In this document: positions 29,254 through 39,564 of the stretch, one piece after another
Numbering within the stretch: position 1 is the stretch's first letter
How the letters are laid out: each line of letters begins with the position of its first letter
Assembly (NCBI GenBank): GCA_015521765.1
Contig: WANO01000059.1
Span: 1-43,750, forward strand
Source of the DNA: Desulfurococcales archaeon
Lineage (GTDB): Archaea; Thermoproteota; Thermoprotei_A; Sulfolobales; AG1
Direction of reading: 5' to 3'
DNA length: 43,750 nucleotides
Notes under the pieces: generated by a model
The model's input: the letters and a program-made list of their open reading frames with translations, nothing else
Told to the model about the DNA's origin: nothing
The model's database searches: none
Translations under genes and position numbers: made by a program

Positions 29254-30306
29254 GTGTATGGTTTGTCTATAACCTACGGTGGTGAGGTTGGCCGTAGAAG
29301 CCTGATCTTTAGCTTCGGGGATATATTCGGTAGGATCTTCGGTAGAAGAAACACCGCAGTGAAGAGGGTATTGGAGAATGTACTCGCTGAATTGGAGATG
29401 AATAGCGATGTCATTGAGGAGGTTGCCCGAAAGCTCAGTAGGAGATATCAGGAGCTGCATACACAGGCTCTCAGAGCCGTTACCCAGAAGAATAATGCTA
29501 GGGCAACCATCTACGCTAATGAGATGACTGAGATAAAGAAGATCCTTAAGAGGTTAAAGGTGGCTTTGATATTTATAGAGCAGCTTAGACTGAGGATAGG
29601 GACCCTCAGCGAGCTAGATAAGGTGTCTCCATCGCTGGCCAACTTCCAGAAGTTGCTTGAGGTGCTTAAGCCGCAGATCGCACCCATAGTCCCCAACGTG
29701 GCTGTCTCGCTAGAGAGGGTTATGGCGGAGATAAACTCTCTTACGGGTGCGACGGCCTCTCCAGAACCTCAGGTTGTTGAGGAGATCAAGCCAGAGAGCA
29801 AGGAGGCTTCGGAGCTGCTTAAGCAGATAATCCTCGAGGCGGAGAAAAGCGTTAACGAGTCTCTCCCAGAGATGTTCCCGGAGCTGGCTAAGCATGTGTC
29901 TCTGAAGGAGGCCAACGATGACCTGGTTAACCTGCCTGATGACGTGTTCGCTGTTCAGACGGAGGTGCCCGCGGTTAAGCAGGGTCAAAGGATCGAGGAG
30001 AAGCAGAAGATTAAGCAGGAATCGGGATCTAGGCAGCAGGCGCAGAGGATTAAGATACCGCAGAGGGGTAGGGAGCAGAATAATAGGCAGGGGATAGCCG
30101 TGAAGGTTAAGGGTTCCGATATAGAGAAGGTGCTGATAGACTATATAACATCGAGAGGCGGGTTCCTGGATATAAATGACTTCATTAAGACCTACGGGTA
30201 CAGCAGGGAGGACGTTATGAACGCTCTGAACAAGTTGGCTAATAAGAAGATGGTTAATATAGTGAACTCCCCCTCACAGGATAATAGGAGTCTTGTCCCA
30301 GCTTAG
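29254..30306 (+). CDS. cdvB: CdvB, ESCRT-III (Snf7) homologue with C-terminal winged-helix
   Basis: Basic ESCRT-III-like helical core; C-terminal wH-like 'VLIDYITSRGGFLDINDFIKTYGYSREDVMNALNKLANKKMVNIV'. Start may be TTG 29263. Confidence 0.92.
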   Translation: MYGLSITYGGEVGRRSLIFSFGDIFGRIFGRRNTAVKRVLENVLAELEMNSDVIEEVARKLSRRYQELHTQALRAVTQKNNARATIYANEMTEIKKILKRLKVALIFIEQLRLRIGTLSELDKVSPSLANFQKLLEVLKPQIAPIVPNVAVSLERVMAEINSLTGATASPEPQVVEEIKPESKEASELLKQIILEAEKSVNESLPEMFPELAKHVSLKEANDDLVNLPDDVFAVQTEVPAVKQGQRIEEKQKIKQESGSRQQAQRIKIPQRGREQNNRQGIAVKVKGSDIEKVLIDYITSRGGFLDINDFIKTYGYSREDVMNALNKLANKKMVNIVNSPSQDNRSLVPA

Positions 30307-30389
30307 CACTGGATCGTGGTGTTTTCTAGATTAACCCAGTCTGCTCTTTGTGTTTCTCTGTGGGAGTCCTAATCTACCTAGCCCAATAG

Positions 30390-31553
30390 GTGGTCAGATT
30401 GTCTGGGTATGCGATAGCTATAATGGAGAGAATGGCTAAGGACTACGCCGATAAAGCCATCATGGCGGAGAGGCACGGCAAGTATGAGGAGGCGATCAAA
30501 AGCTATCGGAAGGCTGCGGATATTTTGAGAAAGATCCTTAGACTCGACCCATACAACAGGCTGAAGGAGACCTACATAGAGTTCATAAAGACATATGAAG
30601 ATAGAGCCAACTTCCTCGAGAAGAACCTAGAGAAGATCACGGTAAGCGACGAGAACCCCCATAAGGGTGGGGGTTCGACGGCTGACGTGGATATAAGTGA
30701 GTACATCAAAGAGCCGCCCAAAATAACCTTTGAGGATATAGTGGATCTCGAATCAGTCAAAAAGGAGCTCAAGAAATCCATCCTCTACCCGGTTAGGAGG
30801 CCTGACTTATTCATAAACAAGATCGGGTGGGCCAAGGGAATCCTCCTCTACGGCCCCCCAGGAAACGGTAAGACGATGCTCGCGGGGGCAGTAGCCAACG
30901 AGGTTAAGGGTGCGTTCATAACTGTTGATGCCGCAAACATAATGTCTAAGTGGCTTGGCGACGCCGAGAAGAACGTGCACAGGATCTTTGAGGCGGCAAG
31001 GACACTGGCCAGGCAGGGGACCCCCGTCATATTGTTTATAGACGAAGTTGACTCGCTTATGGGTGTTTTCTCAAGCGAGGTCGGTGGGGAGGTTAGGGTT
31101 AGGACACAGTTCCTTAAGGAGATGGATGGCATTCAGAGCAAGGGTGTTAGTGAGCTCATATTCGTTATTGGCGCCACCAACAAGCCCTGGGTTCTCGATC
31201 AGCCGTTCCTGAGGAGGTTTCAGAAAAGGATCTATGTACCCAACCCAAACAAGGAGGTGAGGAAGGCTATGTTTCAGCATTACCTGAGAAATATCAGGGT
31301 TGCTGAGGATATAGATCTCGATAAGCTGGCTGAGATCACCGAGGGCTACTCCTCCAGCGATATAGTCGATATAGTTAGGGAGGCCTACAACAGGGTTGTT
31401 GATGAGCTCTTCGAGAGCGGGATGATAGATGACGAGCCCAGACCCATAAGGTTTGATGATCTGTTGGAGGTTATAAAACATAGGAGGCCGAGCGTGTCGC
31501 CAGAGCTGATAAAGGCCTATGAGGACTGGGCAAGCAAGTTTGGAACGATATGA
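30390..31553 (+). CDS. cdvC: CdvC, Vps4-type AAA ATPase with MIT domain
   Basis: N-terminal MIT 'KDYADKAIMAERHGKYEEAIKSYRKAADIL'; Walker A 'LLYGPPGNGKTMLA'; Walker B 'VILFIDEVDSL'; arginine finger region 'PFLRRFQKRIYVPNP'. Confidence 0.97.
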   Translation: MVRLSGYAIAIMERMAKDYADKAIMAERHGKYEEAIKSYRKAADILRKILRLDPYNRLKETYIEFIKTYEDRANFLEKNLEKITVSDENPHKGGGSTADVDISEYIKEPPKITFEDIVDLESVKKELKKSILYPVRRPDLFINKIGWAKGILLYGPPGNGKTMLAGAVANEVKGAFITVDAANIMSKWLGDAEKNVHRIFEAARTLARQGTPVILFIDEVDSLMGVFSSEVGGEVRVRTQFLKEMDGIQSKGVSELIFVIGATNKPWVLDQPFLRRFQKRIYVPNPNKEVRKAMFQHYLRNIRVAEDIDLDKLAEITEGYSSSDIVDIVREAYNRVVDELFESGMIDDEPRPIRFDDLLEVIKHRRPSVSPELIKAYEDWASKFGTI

Positions 31554-31569
31554 TCCTGGCTCGCTACGG

Positions 31570-32730
31570 CTATGTATGAATCTCTATAATGTCCCCATCC
31601 ATCAGAAGGTGATCCCCGCCAACACGCTCCCCAGGGTACTTGGCTGATGGCCCCCATATCTTTGCGTATTTGAATCCCCTATATAGATCTTTATGTATAA
31701 GCTTAGCCGCCTCAAGAACAGTTATCCTCCCCTTAACTATAAGAGGTTTTTTAGACACCTCCCCATTGGGTGGTTTAGTATATATCCTAACTATATTGAG
31801 CAGCTTAAACAACACATCCCCTAACCCATCTAGCCCCTCCCCCGTTAGTGCTGAGACACATAGAACTGGTATGTTGTTCCTGACCACCCTAGCTATCTTT
31901 TTGCAGTATGATCTGTCGGGATCCAGATCCAGCTTGTTGGCAACAACGATAGTCGGCTTATACATCACCACACCAAGGATCGATTCCTCGATATCGCTCA
32001 GGGTCACCTCCCCATAGATCTTTACATCAGCCTTATAGATCCTATAGGACTCCAGAAGCCTCCTAACATCATCGCTTGTACCGTCTAGAAGCTTTCCATA
32101 GTATATTACTCTAACACCTGGCGCATCCTGTGTTTTAGAGATCTCCACCATACCCCTAGGCCTAACCATCTTGATCCCCTCATTACTCAGCATCTCGGCT
32201 AGCTGCTTGAGCTGGAGGAGGGGGTTGTTTGATAGATCTACAACAACCATGATAGCATCAGCATTCCTGGCTAGCCCAATAACCCTTCTACTCCACACGT
32301 TTGATTCAGGCATTATGGAGGGTGTATCTATAAGCTGGAACTGGATATCCTGGTACTGAAGCATCCCCGGTTTAGGTAGCTTCGTTGAGAAAGGAATATC
32401 CGAGGGCTCAGCAGATGCGTTGGTAACCCTAGCCAGTATCGATGTCTTACCACTATTTGGGAGCCCAAGCATAACTATCTGTGCAGCTCCCTCCCTCTCG
32501 ATAAAGAACGAGGGACCTCCGGACCCCCGCTTCCTAGACTTTCTCTCCTCGATCTCCTCCTTGAGCTCCGCCATCCTCCTTTTAGCCCAGTACAGGAGGC
32601 CCTCCGTTCCCTTGTGTTTAGGTACAGCCGATATGAACTCCTTTAATGCCTGGAGCTTCTCTTCGGGGGTTCTGGCCTCCTGATACTTAGCGAATTTGGC
32701 TTTGGCTTCTTGAGGCAGGTTGGTTACCAT
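31570..32730 (-). CDS. DRG/Obg-type GTPase with C-terminal TGS domain
   Basis: 'IVMLGLPNSGKTSILARVTNA', 'LIDTPSIMPES', 'VVANKLDLDP', TGS 'LIVKGRITVLEAAKLIHKDLYRGFKYAKIWGPSAKYPGERVGGDHLLMDGDIIEIHT'. Confidence 0.9.
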   Translation of the reverse strand: MVTNLPQEAKAKFAKYQEARTPEEKLQALKEFISAVPKHKGTEGLLYWAKRRMAELKEEIEERKSRKRGSGGPSFFIEREGAAQIVMLGLPNSGKTSILARVTNASAEPSDIPFSTKLPKPGMLQYQDIQFQLIDTPSIMPESNVWSRRVIGLARNADAIMVVVDLSNNPLLQLKQLAEMLSNEGIKMVRPRGMVEISKTQDAPGVRVIYYGKLLDGTSDDVRRLLESYRIYKADVKIYGEVTLSDIEESILGVVMYKPTIVVANKLDLDPDRSYCKKIARVVRNNIPVLCVSALTGEGLDGLGDVLFKLLNIVRIYTKPPNGEVSKKPLIVKGRITVLEAAKLIHKDLYRGFKYAKIWGPSAKYPGERVGGDHLLMDGDIIEIHT

Positions 32731-32882
32731 TTGTCGACCTTCCTCTAAAATAATTATGTTTTGGGGTTTTAGATTTGTGTGGCTTCTGCCTATGTGTATT
32801 ATATATGGATGGGTTATCCATATATTAATTAGGGAGGGAAGATAAATTAAGTAGATATACTAGGGTTGAGGGAGCTGATACT

Positions 32883-33812
32883 ATGGCTGGTGAAGGTGAG
32901 GTAAGAAATATAGTCACTACAGAGCCCAGCTCGACAGAGATGGTTGCGTATCTAGACCAGAGTGTTGAGAGAATAGTTGGCGTGAGTGATAAATGCGATT
33001 ACCCCGTGGAGGTTATATCTAAACCCAAGGTTGTGAGAAGCCTGGTTGATATATCGGAGGATATGTCCTCTAGGGAGATTGATCGTGTAATAAGCATGTA
33101 TAAAAGATCCGGAAAACCCCTGTTCGAGATTGATTGGGACCTCATATATAGGCTGGACCCAGACCTAATAGTAGGGCAGACGCTATGCGATGTATGTGCG
33201 TTCCCCCTAAAAACAGGTTTAGGCGCTCCCGCTAGAGGGGCGTACACGATAAATAGGTTTAGGGTTATTAGGGTCGCCGAGTACAGCCCCCACAGCTTTA
33301 TGGCTATAGCTACTGAAGCGATTAGGTTATCAAGGATCATAGATAGAGTATCCAGAGCTGAGAGCCTATACCATGAATTCAAGAGAATCTATGATGAGCT
33401 GGAGGGGCTCGGTAGGGGAGTTAAAACAGCAGTTATTGAGTGGATAGATCCTCTCTACGCTGCTGGCCATTGAGTAAGCGATCTTGTTGAGAGATCGGGA
33501 TCCAGATCCCTACTCCCAGCAGGAGAGCCGGGGAGAAGAATAGACAATGAAACCCTGGTGAAATTTGATCCCGATATTATAGTTGTGGCTCCATGCGGGT
33601 TTGGTATTGAGAGGTCCCTCAGAGAGATCGATATCCTCACACATAAACCATGGTGGAGAAAGCTTAGGGCGGCTAGAAAAGGCAACATATACGTTGTTGA
33701 CTCGGCATATACGGCTAGACCATCACCTAGAACAGCTAGATTTGCGGAGTTCCTGATCGATATATACACAGGGTCCCAACCCTCAAGCGAAATCGCTGTG
33801 AAGCTCGAGTAG
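32883..33812 (+). CDS. BtuF-like cobalamin/substrate-binding protein interrupted by an in-frame TGA (33471-33473)
   Basis: Both ORF-track pieces (32883..33473 and 33558..33812) are in one frame; read through, they give 'AVIEWIDPLYAAGH[TGA]VSDLVERSGSRSLLPAGEPGRRIDNETLVKFDPDIIVVAPCGFGIERSL...'. Confidence 0.8.
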
Positions 33813-33823
33813 CTGGGTGAAGG

Positions 33824-34792
33824 ATGATACTGAATATAGACATACATACAGCCCTGAACCTCCTTATAGAGAGAGTGAAGGATGTATTTGAGAGGTATAG
33901 ATGTGACTGCATACTCCTGAGTGCTGGTATAGATACATCTTTTCTCGCAACAGTAGCTGTGAGAGAGCTTAGGCATAGGCTAACCGGTATAGTGGCGCTC
34001 TACAGCAGGGGGGTCCCCAAAGATATTTATTGGTCTAATGCTGTTTCTAGGGTTCTCGGCGTAGATCTATATGCACATATCTTTACAGATACAGAAGCCC
34101 TCGATGCCACAGACAAGGTTGTCTCCATCCTAAAGACTTTTGATCCTATGGAGGTCAGGAACGACATAACTATAGCGATAAGCCTCAGAAAGGCCAGGGA
34201 GCTGGGGTGTAGATGCATCTATACAGGAGACGCGGGAGACGAGCTCTTCGCTGGATACAGCTATATGGCGGGCATGACGTATGGTGAGTTGAGCAGGTAT
34301 ATAAGTGATCTAGCCACATATATGGAGTTCTCATCCCATGCTCTAGACAGCTATTTCGGTGTGGAGGTTGTCTCTCCATACAGCGAGGAGGGTGTCAGGG
34401 ACCTCGCTCTCGAGCTCCCTCCATACTGCAGGATCCCTATAGATGATCCTAGAAGACTGAACAAGTACATACTGAGGATATACCTCGAGAAACAGAACAT
34501 ACCCACATACATTAGAGAGAAGAACCCGATTGAGTATGGATCTAGCTCCACAATGGTTGCTAGACTCTGGGAATCGATGGTTAGAGATGAGGACATGGAG
34601 ATTGTATCAAGATACTTCAGGCCTAGATCTAGGGAGCAAGCCTATCTACTGAAGCGATACCTTGAGCTCGTTGGCTGGGAGGAGTACAGTGATGTAGCCC
34701 GAGACAAGCCTAGGTGCAGGTACTGCGGGGCACCCTTACTGAGGCCCAGAAGCAGATACTGCAGGAGATGCGGCTCCTATCCGGCTATATAG
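33824..34792 (+). CDS. Stand-alone asparagine-synthase-like ATP-pyrophosphatase domain protein with C-terminal zinc ribbon
   Basis: PP-loop 'CILLSAGIDTSFLA', 'IYTGDAGDELFAGYSYM', C-terminal 'CRYCGAPLLRPRSRYCRRCG'; no N-terminal glutaminase. Confidence 0.8.
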   Translation: MILNIDIHTALNLLIERVKDVFERYRCDCILLSAGIDTSFLATVAVRELRHRLTGIVALYSRGVPKDIYWSNAVSRVLGVDLYAHIFTDTEALDATDKVVSILKTFDPMEVRNDITIAISLRKARELGCRCIYTGDAGDELFAGYSYMAGMTYGELSRYISDLATYMEFSSHALDSYFGVEVVSPYSEEGVRDLALELPPYCRIPIDDPRRLNKYILRIYLEKQNIPTYIREKNPIEYGSSSTMVARLWESMVRDEDMEIVSRYFRPRSREQAYLLKRYLELVGWEEYSDVARDKPRCRYCGAPLLRPRSRYCRRCGSYPAI

Positions 34793-34830
34793 GGTGTTAG
34801 TTATGGAATCGCTAGCTGGATGGCGCGTCG

Positions 34831-35220
34831 CTACCTCTCTATGGATGCGCAGTAGTTATCGGTTTCACACACCTCCACATATATAACGCCCTTGATGCCG
34901 TGGTTCTCGAACATATCCATGAACCACCTGGCCAGCTCCTCGGCGGATGCTATCTTTATAGGTAGCCTCACGTTTTTCGCGTTGGGGACCTCCTCCTGGT
35001 CCTGGGCCAGTATGTATGCATGGTCCAGGTCTCTGGATATGTTGTTGAGTATCTCATATAGTTTATCTAGATCCATAACCCATGGGGTTTCACCATCTCT
35101 ACAGACCTTAACCCTAACCCTGTAGTTGTGCCCGTGGATATTGGAGCATTTGGTGCTGAGCTCTCTTGGCAGTCTGTGGCCGGCTATGAATGTGGATGAG
35201 ACCGATATGCATGTTCTCAT
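34831..35220 (-). CDS. 6-pyruvoyl-tetrahydropterin synthase/QueD family
   Basis: 'STFIAGHRLPRELSTKCSNIHGHNYRVRVKV' (HGHNY), 'VMDLDKLYEILNNISRDLDHAYI'. Confidence 0.9.
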   Translation of the reverse strand: MRTCISVSSTFIAGHRLPRELSTKCSNIHGHNYRVRVKVCRDGETPWVMDLDKLYEILNNISRDLDHAYILAQDQEEVPNAKNVRLPIKIASAEELARWFMDMFENHGIKGVIYVEVCETDNYCASIER

Positions 35221-35273
35221 TGTAGCACCTTATCATTTTAAATTAGATAAATATATTTAATTATAGATGCTGA

Positions 35274-35957
35274 ATGAAGGATGTTTTGGGCAGGCTTATA
35301 AATAGATCTGGTGAGAACCAGCTTATATCGATGCTTAAGGAGCATGTTGAATCGAGCATAAAGGCCTCAAAGATAATAATAGATATACTCAGTGGGTGCT
35401 GCAGCTCAATAGCCGATATAGAGAAGATGGCCAACGAGGTGATGCTTCTAGAGAAGAAGGCGGATTCTATAGCTGACAAGATAAACAGCATCATAACTAG
35501 GGGATCCGTCGCTCCCGCCATCATTAGCGATCTACAGTATATAGTCGATAAAACAGACGACGTGCTGGATGGTCTCTACTTCATGGGTATGGAGCTCTCG
35601 AGGGCCTACAGGCTCGGGATCAATAAGAATAAGATTATAGAGGAGATATATAGGGATATAACCAAGATGATATCTCTAGCCCAGCTTGGAATAGAGAAGC
35701 TGCTGGAGCTATATAAATCAGTATTCACAGACTATAAGAAGGCAACAGCTATAGTTAAGGATATAGATACCATCGAGGACAGGATAGACGAGGACAAGAA
35801 CATGGTTCTTGACAAGATCTATTCCCACCACAGGGAGCTCGATGCTATAGAGATGTTCCATCTAATAGAGCTAGTTAGAGTTGTAGACAGTATAGCTGAC
35901 GCGACAGAAGACGCTGCACAATCAACATTAAGAGTTGCCGGGGCTGTATACATGTGA
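35274..35957 (+). CDS. DUF47/PhoU-like phosphate transport regulator
   Basis: All-helical; 'IEKMANEVMLLEKKADSIADKI', 'IVDKTDDVLDGLYFMGMEL', C-terminal 'VVDSIADATEDAAQSTLRVAGA'; followed by a PiT-like gene. Confidence 0.85.
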   Translation: MKDVLGRLINRSGENQLISMLKEHVESSIKASKIIIDILSGCCSSIADIEKMANEVMLLEKKADSIADKINSIITRGSVAPAIISDLQYIVDKTDDVLDGLYFMGMELSRAYRLGINKNKIIEEIYRDITKMISLAQLGIEKLLELYKSVFTDYKKATAIVKDIDTIEDRIDEDKNMVLDKIYSHHRELDAIEMFHLIELVRVVDSIADATEDAAQSTLRVAGAVYM

Positions 35958-36001
35958 ACAGCGTATGTTGAGACCGTTAAAGCATTGATTGATGAATAAT
36001 C

Positions 36002-36925
36002 ATGCCGACAGATCCCTACCTACTGGCGGCTCTAGCCTCTATACTGGGCTTCATAACGATCGCTAATAATGCATCGATAATAACTGGTCCTCTAATAAAT
36101 TCTGGATACAGAATATACATATCTAAAATAATAGCCTCCACATCTGTTGCTGTAGGATCAATAATCTATGGAGTATTGATGAAACCCCCATACGACTGCG
36201 GGGATCCGTCAGGCATTCGAGATGTAGCCGTAACGGTCTATCTATCAACACTCATACCATTCATCATAGCTACAGCAATGAAGATACCCTTCTCGCTATC
36301 AATGGCAACGATATCCGCAGTTGTAGGATCTAGCGTTGTGTATGGGAGAGACATCTATTCATGGGCAACCAGCATCACCTCGCTCTGGCTTCTTTCAGCT
36401 ATTCTAGCCGTGGTTGCAGGGCTCTATATATATAGGTTCCTATCGAGCATCAGCTCGAGGCTGGGTATAGCTAAAGTGCTCTCGATATCCAGGATAGGTG
36501 TTTTAGCGTCTTCAGCTTGCTTAGGGGTTCTTCTAGGAGCCAACAACGTGGGGTTCATAAGTAGTATATCCTGCCACAGCTTTCTTCCGGCGGTGGCTGT
36601 TGCGGGTGGTCTAGCTATATTTTTTTCCAACATAACTCTGCTTGAAGGATTATTCAGGATGGTGTCTGTCAGGTATGTGTCTGTACTATCTATACAGCTA
36701 TCCCTGATCCTATTCACCCTGGTAGCAACGCTTCTGGGTTTGCCGGCTTCCCTGGTTTATATACAGGTGTTTACGCTGGTTGGATATAGATTGGCAACTC
36801 TACTATCTTTGGGTTTCAGGGAGCTTATGCTCAGGGTTCTTGCTGTGTGGGTTCTCTCTATAGCTTCCTCGATTATGGCTAGTATGGTTTTAAGCATCTA
36901 TATAAATCTTACATATGTGCGTTGA
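36002..36925 (+). CDS. PiT-like inorganic phosphate transporter (divergent)
   Basis: Multi-TM with two inverted-repeat-like signatures 'TIANNASIITGPL' and 'LGANNVGFISS'; paired with DUF47. Confidence 0.75.
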   Translation: MPTDPYLLAALASILGFITIANNASIITGPLINSGYRIYISKIIASTSVAVGSIIYGVLMKPPYDCGDPSGIRDVAVTVYLSTLIPFIIATAMKIPFSLSMATISAVVGSSVVYGRDIYSWATSITSLWLLSAILAVVAGLYIYRFLSSISSRLGIAKVLSISRIGVLASSACLGVLLGANNVGFISSISCHSFLPAVAVAGGLAIFFSNITLLEGLFRMVSVRYVSVLSIQLSLILFTLVATLLGLPASLVYIQVFTLVGYRLATLLSLGFRELMLRVLAVWVLSIASSIMASMVLSIYINLTYVR

Positions 36926-36963
36926 CGGCTAAAATATAATTTATTTCTAACCACATTAATTAA

Positions 36964-38298
36964 TTGATGTATATTATGCCCCCTAGAACAGGCCACGCTA
37001 GATTTAGCGGCACCGTCTTCTACAGGGCTATCATGATCGTGGTTGCATTATCTTTCTTTATTTTCCTCCTATACAATCTACAGCCTGTCGAGGGAGCTGT
37101 GGCCAACCTAACGTACTTCGGTAGACACTCCCTATCTTTTCCGGAGGCTCTAGGAGGCAAATCAAGTATCGAGGCCTACTCTCAGCTTATAAATGAGATA
37201 ATAAGGAACTTCAGGTCTATAAGCTCCCTGGAGGCGCTATCTGAAGCTCTGAACCTGGTTGAGGAGTGCCCAACACTCGAGTGCTTGGCGTATGAGCCGG
37301 AGCTAACCCAGAGGGTTACTGAGTCCCTCAGGAATCTATCTAGATCCAATATAGAGCCTAGGGATATAGCTGAGCAGGCTTTAACCGCTATAGAGGTTGT
37401 TGGGTTAACCGATAGCGAGCTCATAAACCTGATCGAGAATCCAGATCTTAGATCACGTCTAGAAAATCTAGCATCACTAAATAGGGAGAGGCTCTACGAG
37501 GAGATTCAGGAAACTATGAATCTAGCTAAATGGATGTATAGTGAGGGATCTATAACCTCTATAGAATATGCCGCTGCCCTGGAGCTTCTAAAGAGGATAT
37601 CCAGCTCGAGGGCTCTCGACGACCTAACGGTTATACTGTCTAGGGATCAGATCGATCTTATCAGAAACATCCTGACAGAAGCATTCCAAAAGAGTGTTCC
37701 GTATGAGGATATAAGGGACCCCTGGCTCCTCGCCACTGTAGGTGGTTCGGGGTACAGGTCCAGCAGTATAGATCTCATTGACAGAATAAGATCCGATAGG
37801 CCGCTATCCAGAGAATACCTATTCCCATCCCCCCATGCAGCATTCACTTCTGGACTCTCAATACTGTTTGGAGGCTCCTCATCAACCACAAATATGGCCT
37901 TAATGTTTCTTGGGATCCTCATAATAGGATTTCTCATCCTTGTTGAGTCGAACAGTATATCTAGAAATATAGATAGGATCCTGAACAGGGTATCCAGAAA
38001 CATATATAGCCTGAAGCTTAAGCGAGCGCTCATGGCCGGGACCCAGCCAAACGATATAGTATCTATATACTGGAAAGCTGTTGAGGTTTTATCGTCGAGA
38101 ACGCTTATAGCGATGAAGGATAATGAAACACATAGGGAGTATCTGGCGAGGATCGAGCCGAGGCTGAGCCTTTTTAAAGATCTGTTTAGAGAGCTAACCG
38201 AGATGTATGAGAGGAAGAGGTTCGGAGGCTACGATATGGGGGACAGTATAGCTAGAGCCAGGATACTTCTGGAACGTATAAGGAGAGTATATAGCTAA
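36964..38298 (+). CDS. Membrane protein with extracytoplasmic helical domain and C-terminal DUF4129-like domain
   Basis: N-terminal TM, internal TM 'MALMFLGILIIGFLILVES', C-terminal 'SIYWKAVEVLSSRTLIAMKDNETHREYLARIEP' resembles DUF4129. Confidence 0.6.
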   Translation: MMYIMPPRTGHARFSGTVFYRAIMIVVALSFFIFLLYNLQPVEGAVANLTYFGRHSLSFPEALGGKSSIEAYSQLINEIIRNFRSISSLEALSEALNLVEECPTLECLAYEPELTQRVTESLRNLSRSNIEPRDIAEQALTAIEVVGLTDSELINLIENPDLRSRLENLASLNRERLYEEIQETMNLAKWMYSEGSITSIEYAAALELLKRISSSRALDDLTVILSRDQIDLIRNILTEAFQKSVPYEDIRDPWLLATVGGSGYRSSSIDLIDRIRSDRPLSREYLFPSPHAAFTSGLSILFGGSSSTTNMALMFLGILIIGFLILVESNSISRNIDRILNRVSRNIYSLKLKRALMAGTQPNDIVSIYWKAVEVLSSRTLIAMKDNETHREYLARIEPRLSLFKDLFRELTEMYERKRFGGYDMGDSIARARILLERIRRVYS

Positions 38299-38322
38299 CG
38301 ACCTATAGAGCGTGCCAGGATT

Positions 38323-39444
38323 ATGAGGGAGCAGGTAATACTGAAAATAGTTTTTTCGCTGATCCCTAGACTGGCCATTCTACTTGTCTATGCAGACTAC
38401 CTAGCTGAGCTTACAGTCAGATTCATATACTTCGAGATAAACCCAGCAGTGTCGGAGGGGTCCCTACTTCTATCAATCATAGCTGTATCTATAATACTTC
38501 TCCTCCACTCTCTAGTGACCCTCTCACCCATATCCTATTCGCTTACCGCGGTAGTTGCATCCATACTCATCCCAGAGCTCGGACTCATATCGTCTCCCCT
38601 AACCATAGTAATCCTTATATATCTAATGATAGCCACAACATTCAGAACAACATATAGGGTTGGCCAGGCAGGATATATATATGTGCAGAACAAGAAGTCT
38701 CTCCTAATATCGGCTGTAGGCGTCTTCCTAGTTAGCGCGGCCATAGCCGCGGGCGTGGCGTTCTTCGCCTCCACACTTATAAACAGCATCAGGGTTGTCC
38801 AGGTATCTACAACATCACTCATACCCCTAGCGCTGTTTCTGAGCCAGAATCCAGTTGGCATATCGCTTGTTTTGGTTCCTATCCTCGCGGCAATATATAT
38901 ACTTCTCAACTCCTCCATATCGACACTCATACTCTACGTCTCCCCATCGAGGAACGTGGCTGTGAAGGAGCTATCTGAATTCGTGCAAGAGGATCACTGG
39001 GTTAAGCCCCCACTAATGTTTATTAGGAGAACCCTCCTCACCCTTCTCATCGCACCCCTCATATATAGCTTGATTAATGGCCTATTCACGATCTATCCAG
39101 AGCCGATCGAGAGGTTTAGGGAGGCTGTAACCTATATTAACCCTGATCTAGGGAGCTATACGGATTGGATAATATCTCTAGCCATATTTATAGCTACCTG
39201 GAGCATAGTAGCCCTATCCATAGATATATCTACACCAAGCATAGGTCTAAGAAACATAGCGGCGTCCACAGCGGCTATAGCTATGCTATATTTAGCCGCC
39301 TACCTGGTTCTCCTCCCGATAGCTGGGTTCGAACCCGGTTTAGAGGGGTTCGACAGGTATCTGTCCTCAACAATCTACACCTACTATACAGAGCTATTCA
39401 GCATACTAGAGCTCATACCTATACTTGGCGGTCTTGTCCCGTAG
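38323..39444 (+). CDS. Polytopic membrane protein of unknown function
   Basis: Many hydrophobic segments; sits in a tight + strand cluster. Confidence 0.65.
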   Translation: MREQVILKIVFSLIPRLAILLVYADYLAELTVRFIYFEINPAVSEGSLLLSIIAVSIILLLHSLVTLSPISYSLTAVVASILIPELGLISSPLTIVILIYLMIATTFRTTYRVGQAGYIYVQNKKSLLISAVGVFLVSAAIAAGVAFFASTLINSIRVVQVSTTSLIPLALFLSQNPVGISLVLVPILAAIYILLNSSISTLILYVSPSRNVAVKELSEFVQEDHWVKPPLMFIRRTLLTLLIAPLIYSLINGLFTIYPEPIERFREAVTYINPDLGSYTDWIISLAIFIATWSIVALSIDISTPSIGLRNIAASTAAIAMLYLAAYLVLLPIAGFEPGLEGFDRYLSSTIYTYYTELFSILELIPILGGLVP

Positions 39445-39564
39445 CTCCCTCCAGGAATACAGCAGATCGGAACCCATAGTTATCCGGAGAGCCTAGATAC
39501 TCTGGATCTAGGTATTAAGGTTAATAAATATATTATTGATAAAATACTTTGGTGTATCCCCACA

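Noticed and set aside
33471-33473. Selenocysteine at the BtuF-like TGA
   Set aside because: Crenarchaea are not known to carry the Sec machinery, and the position matches a Trp rather than a redox Cys/Sec.
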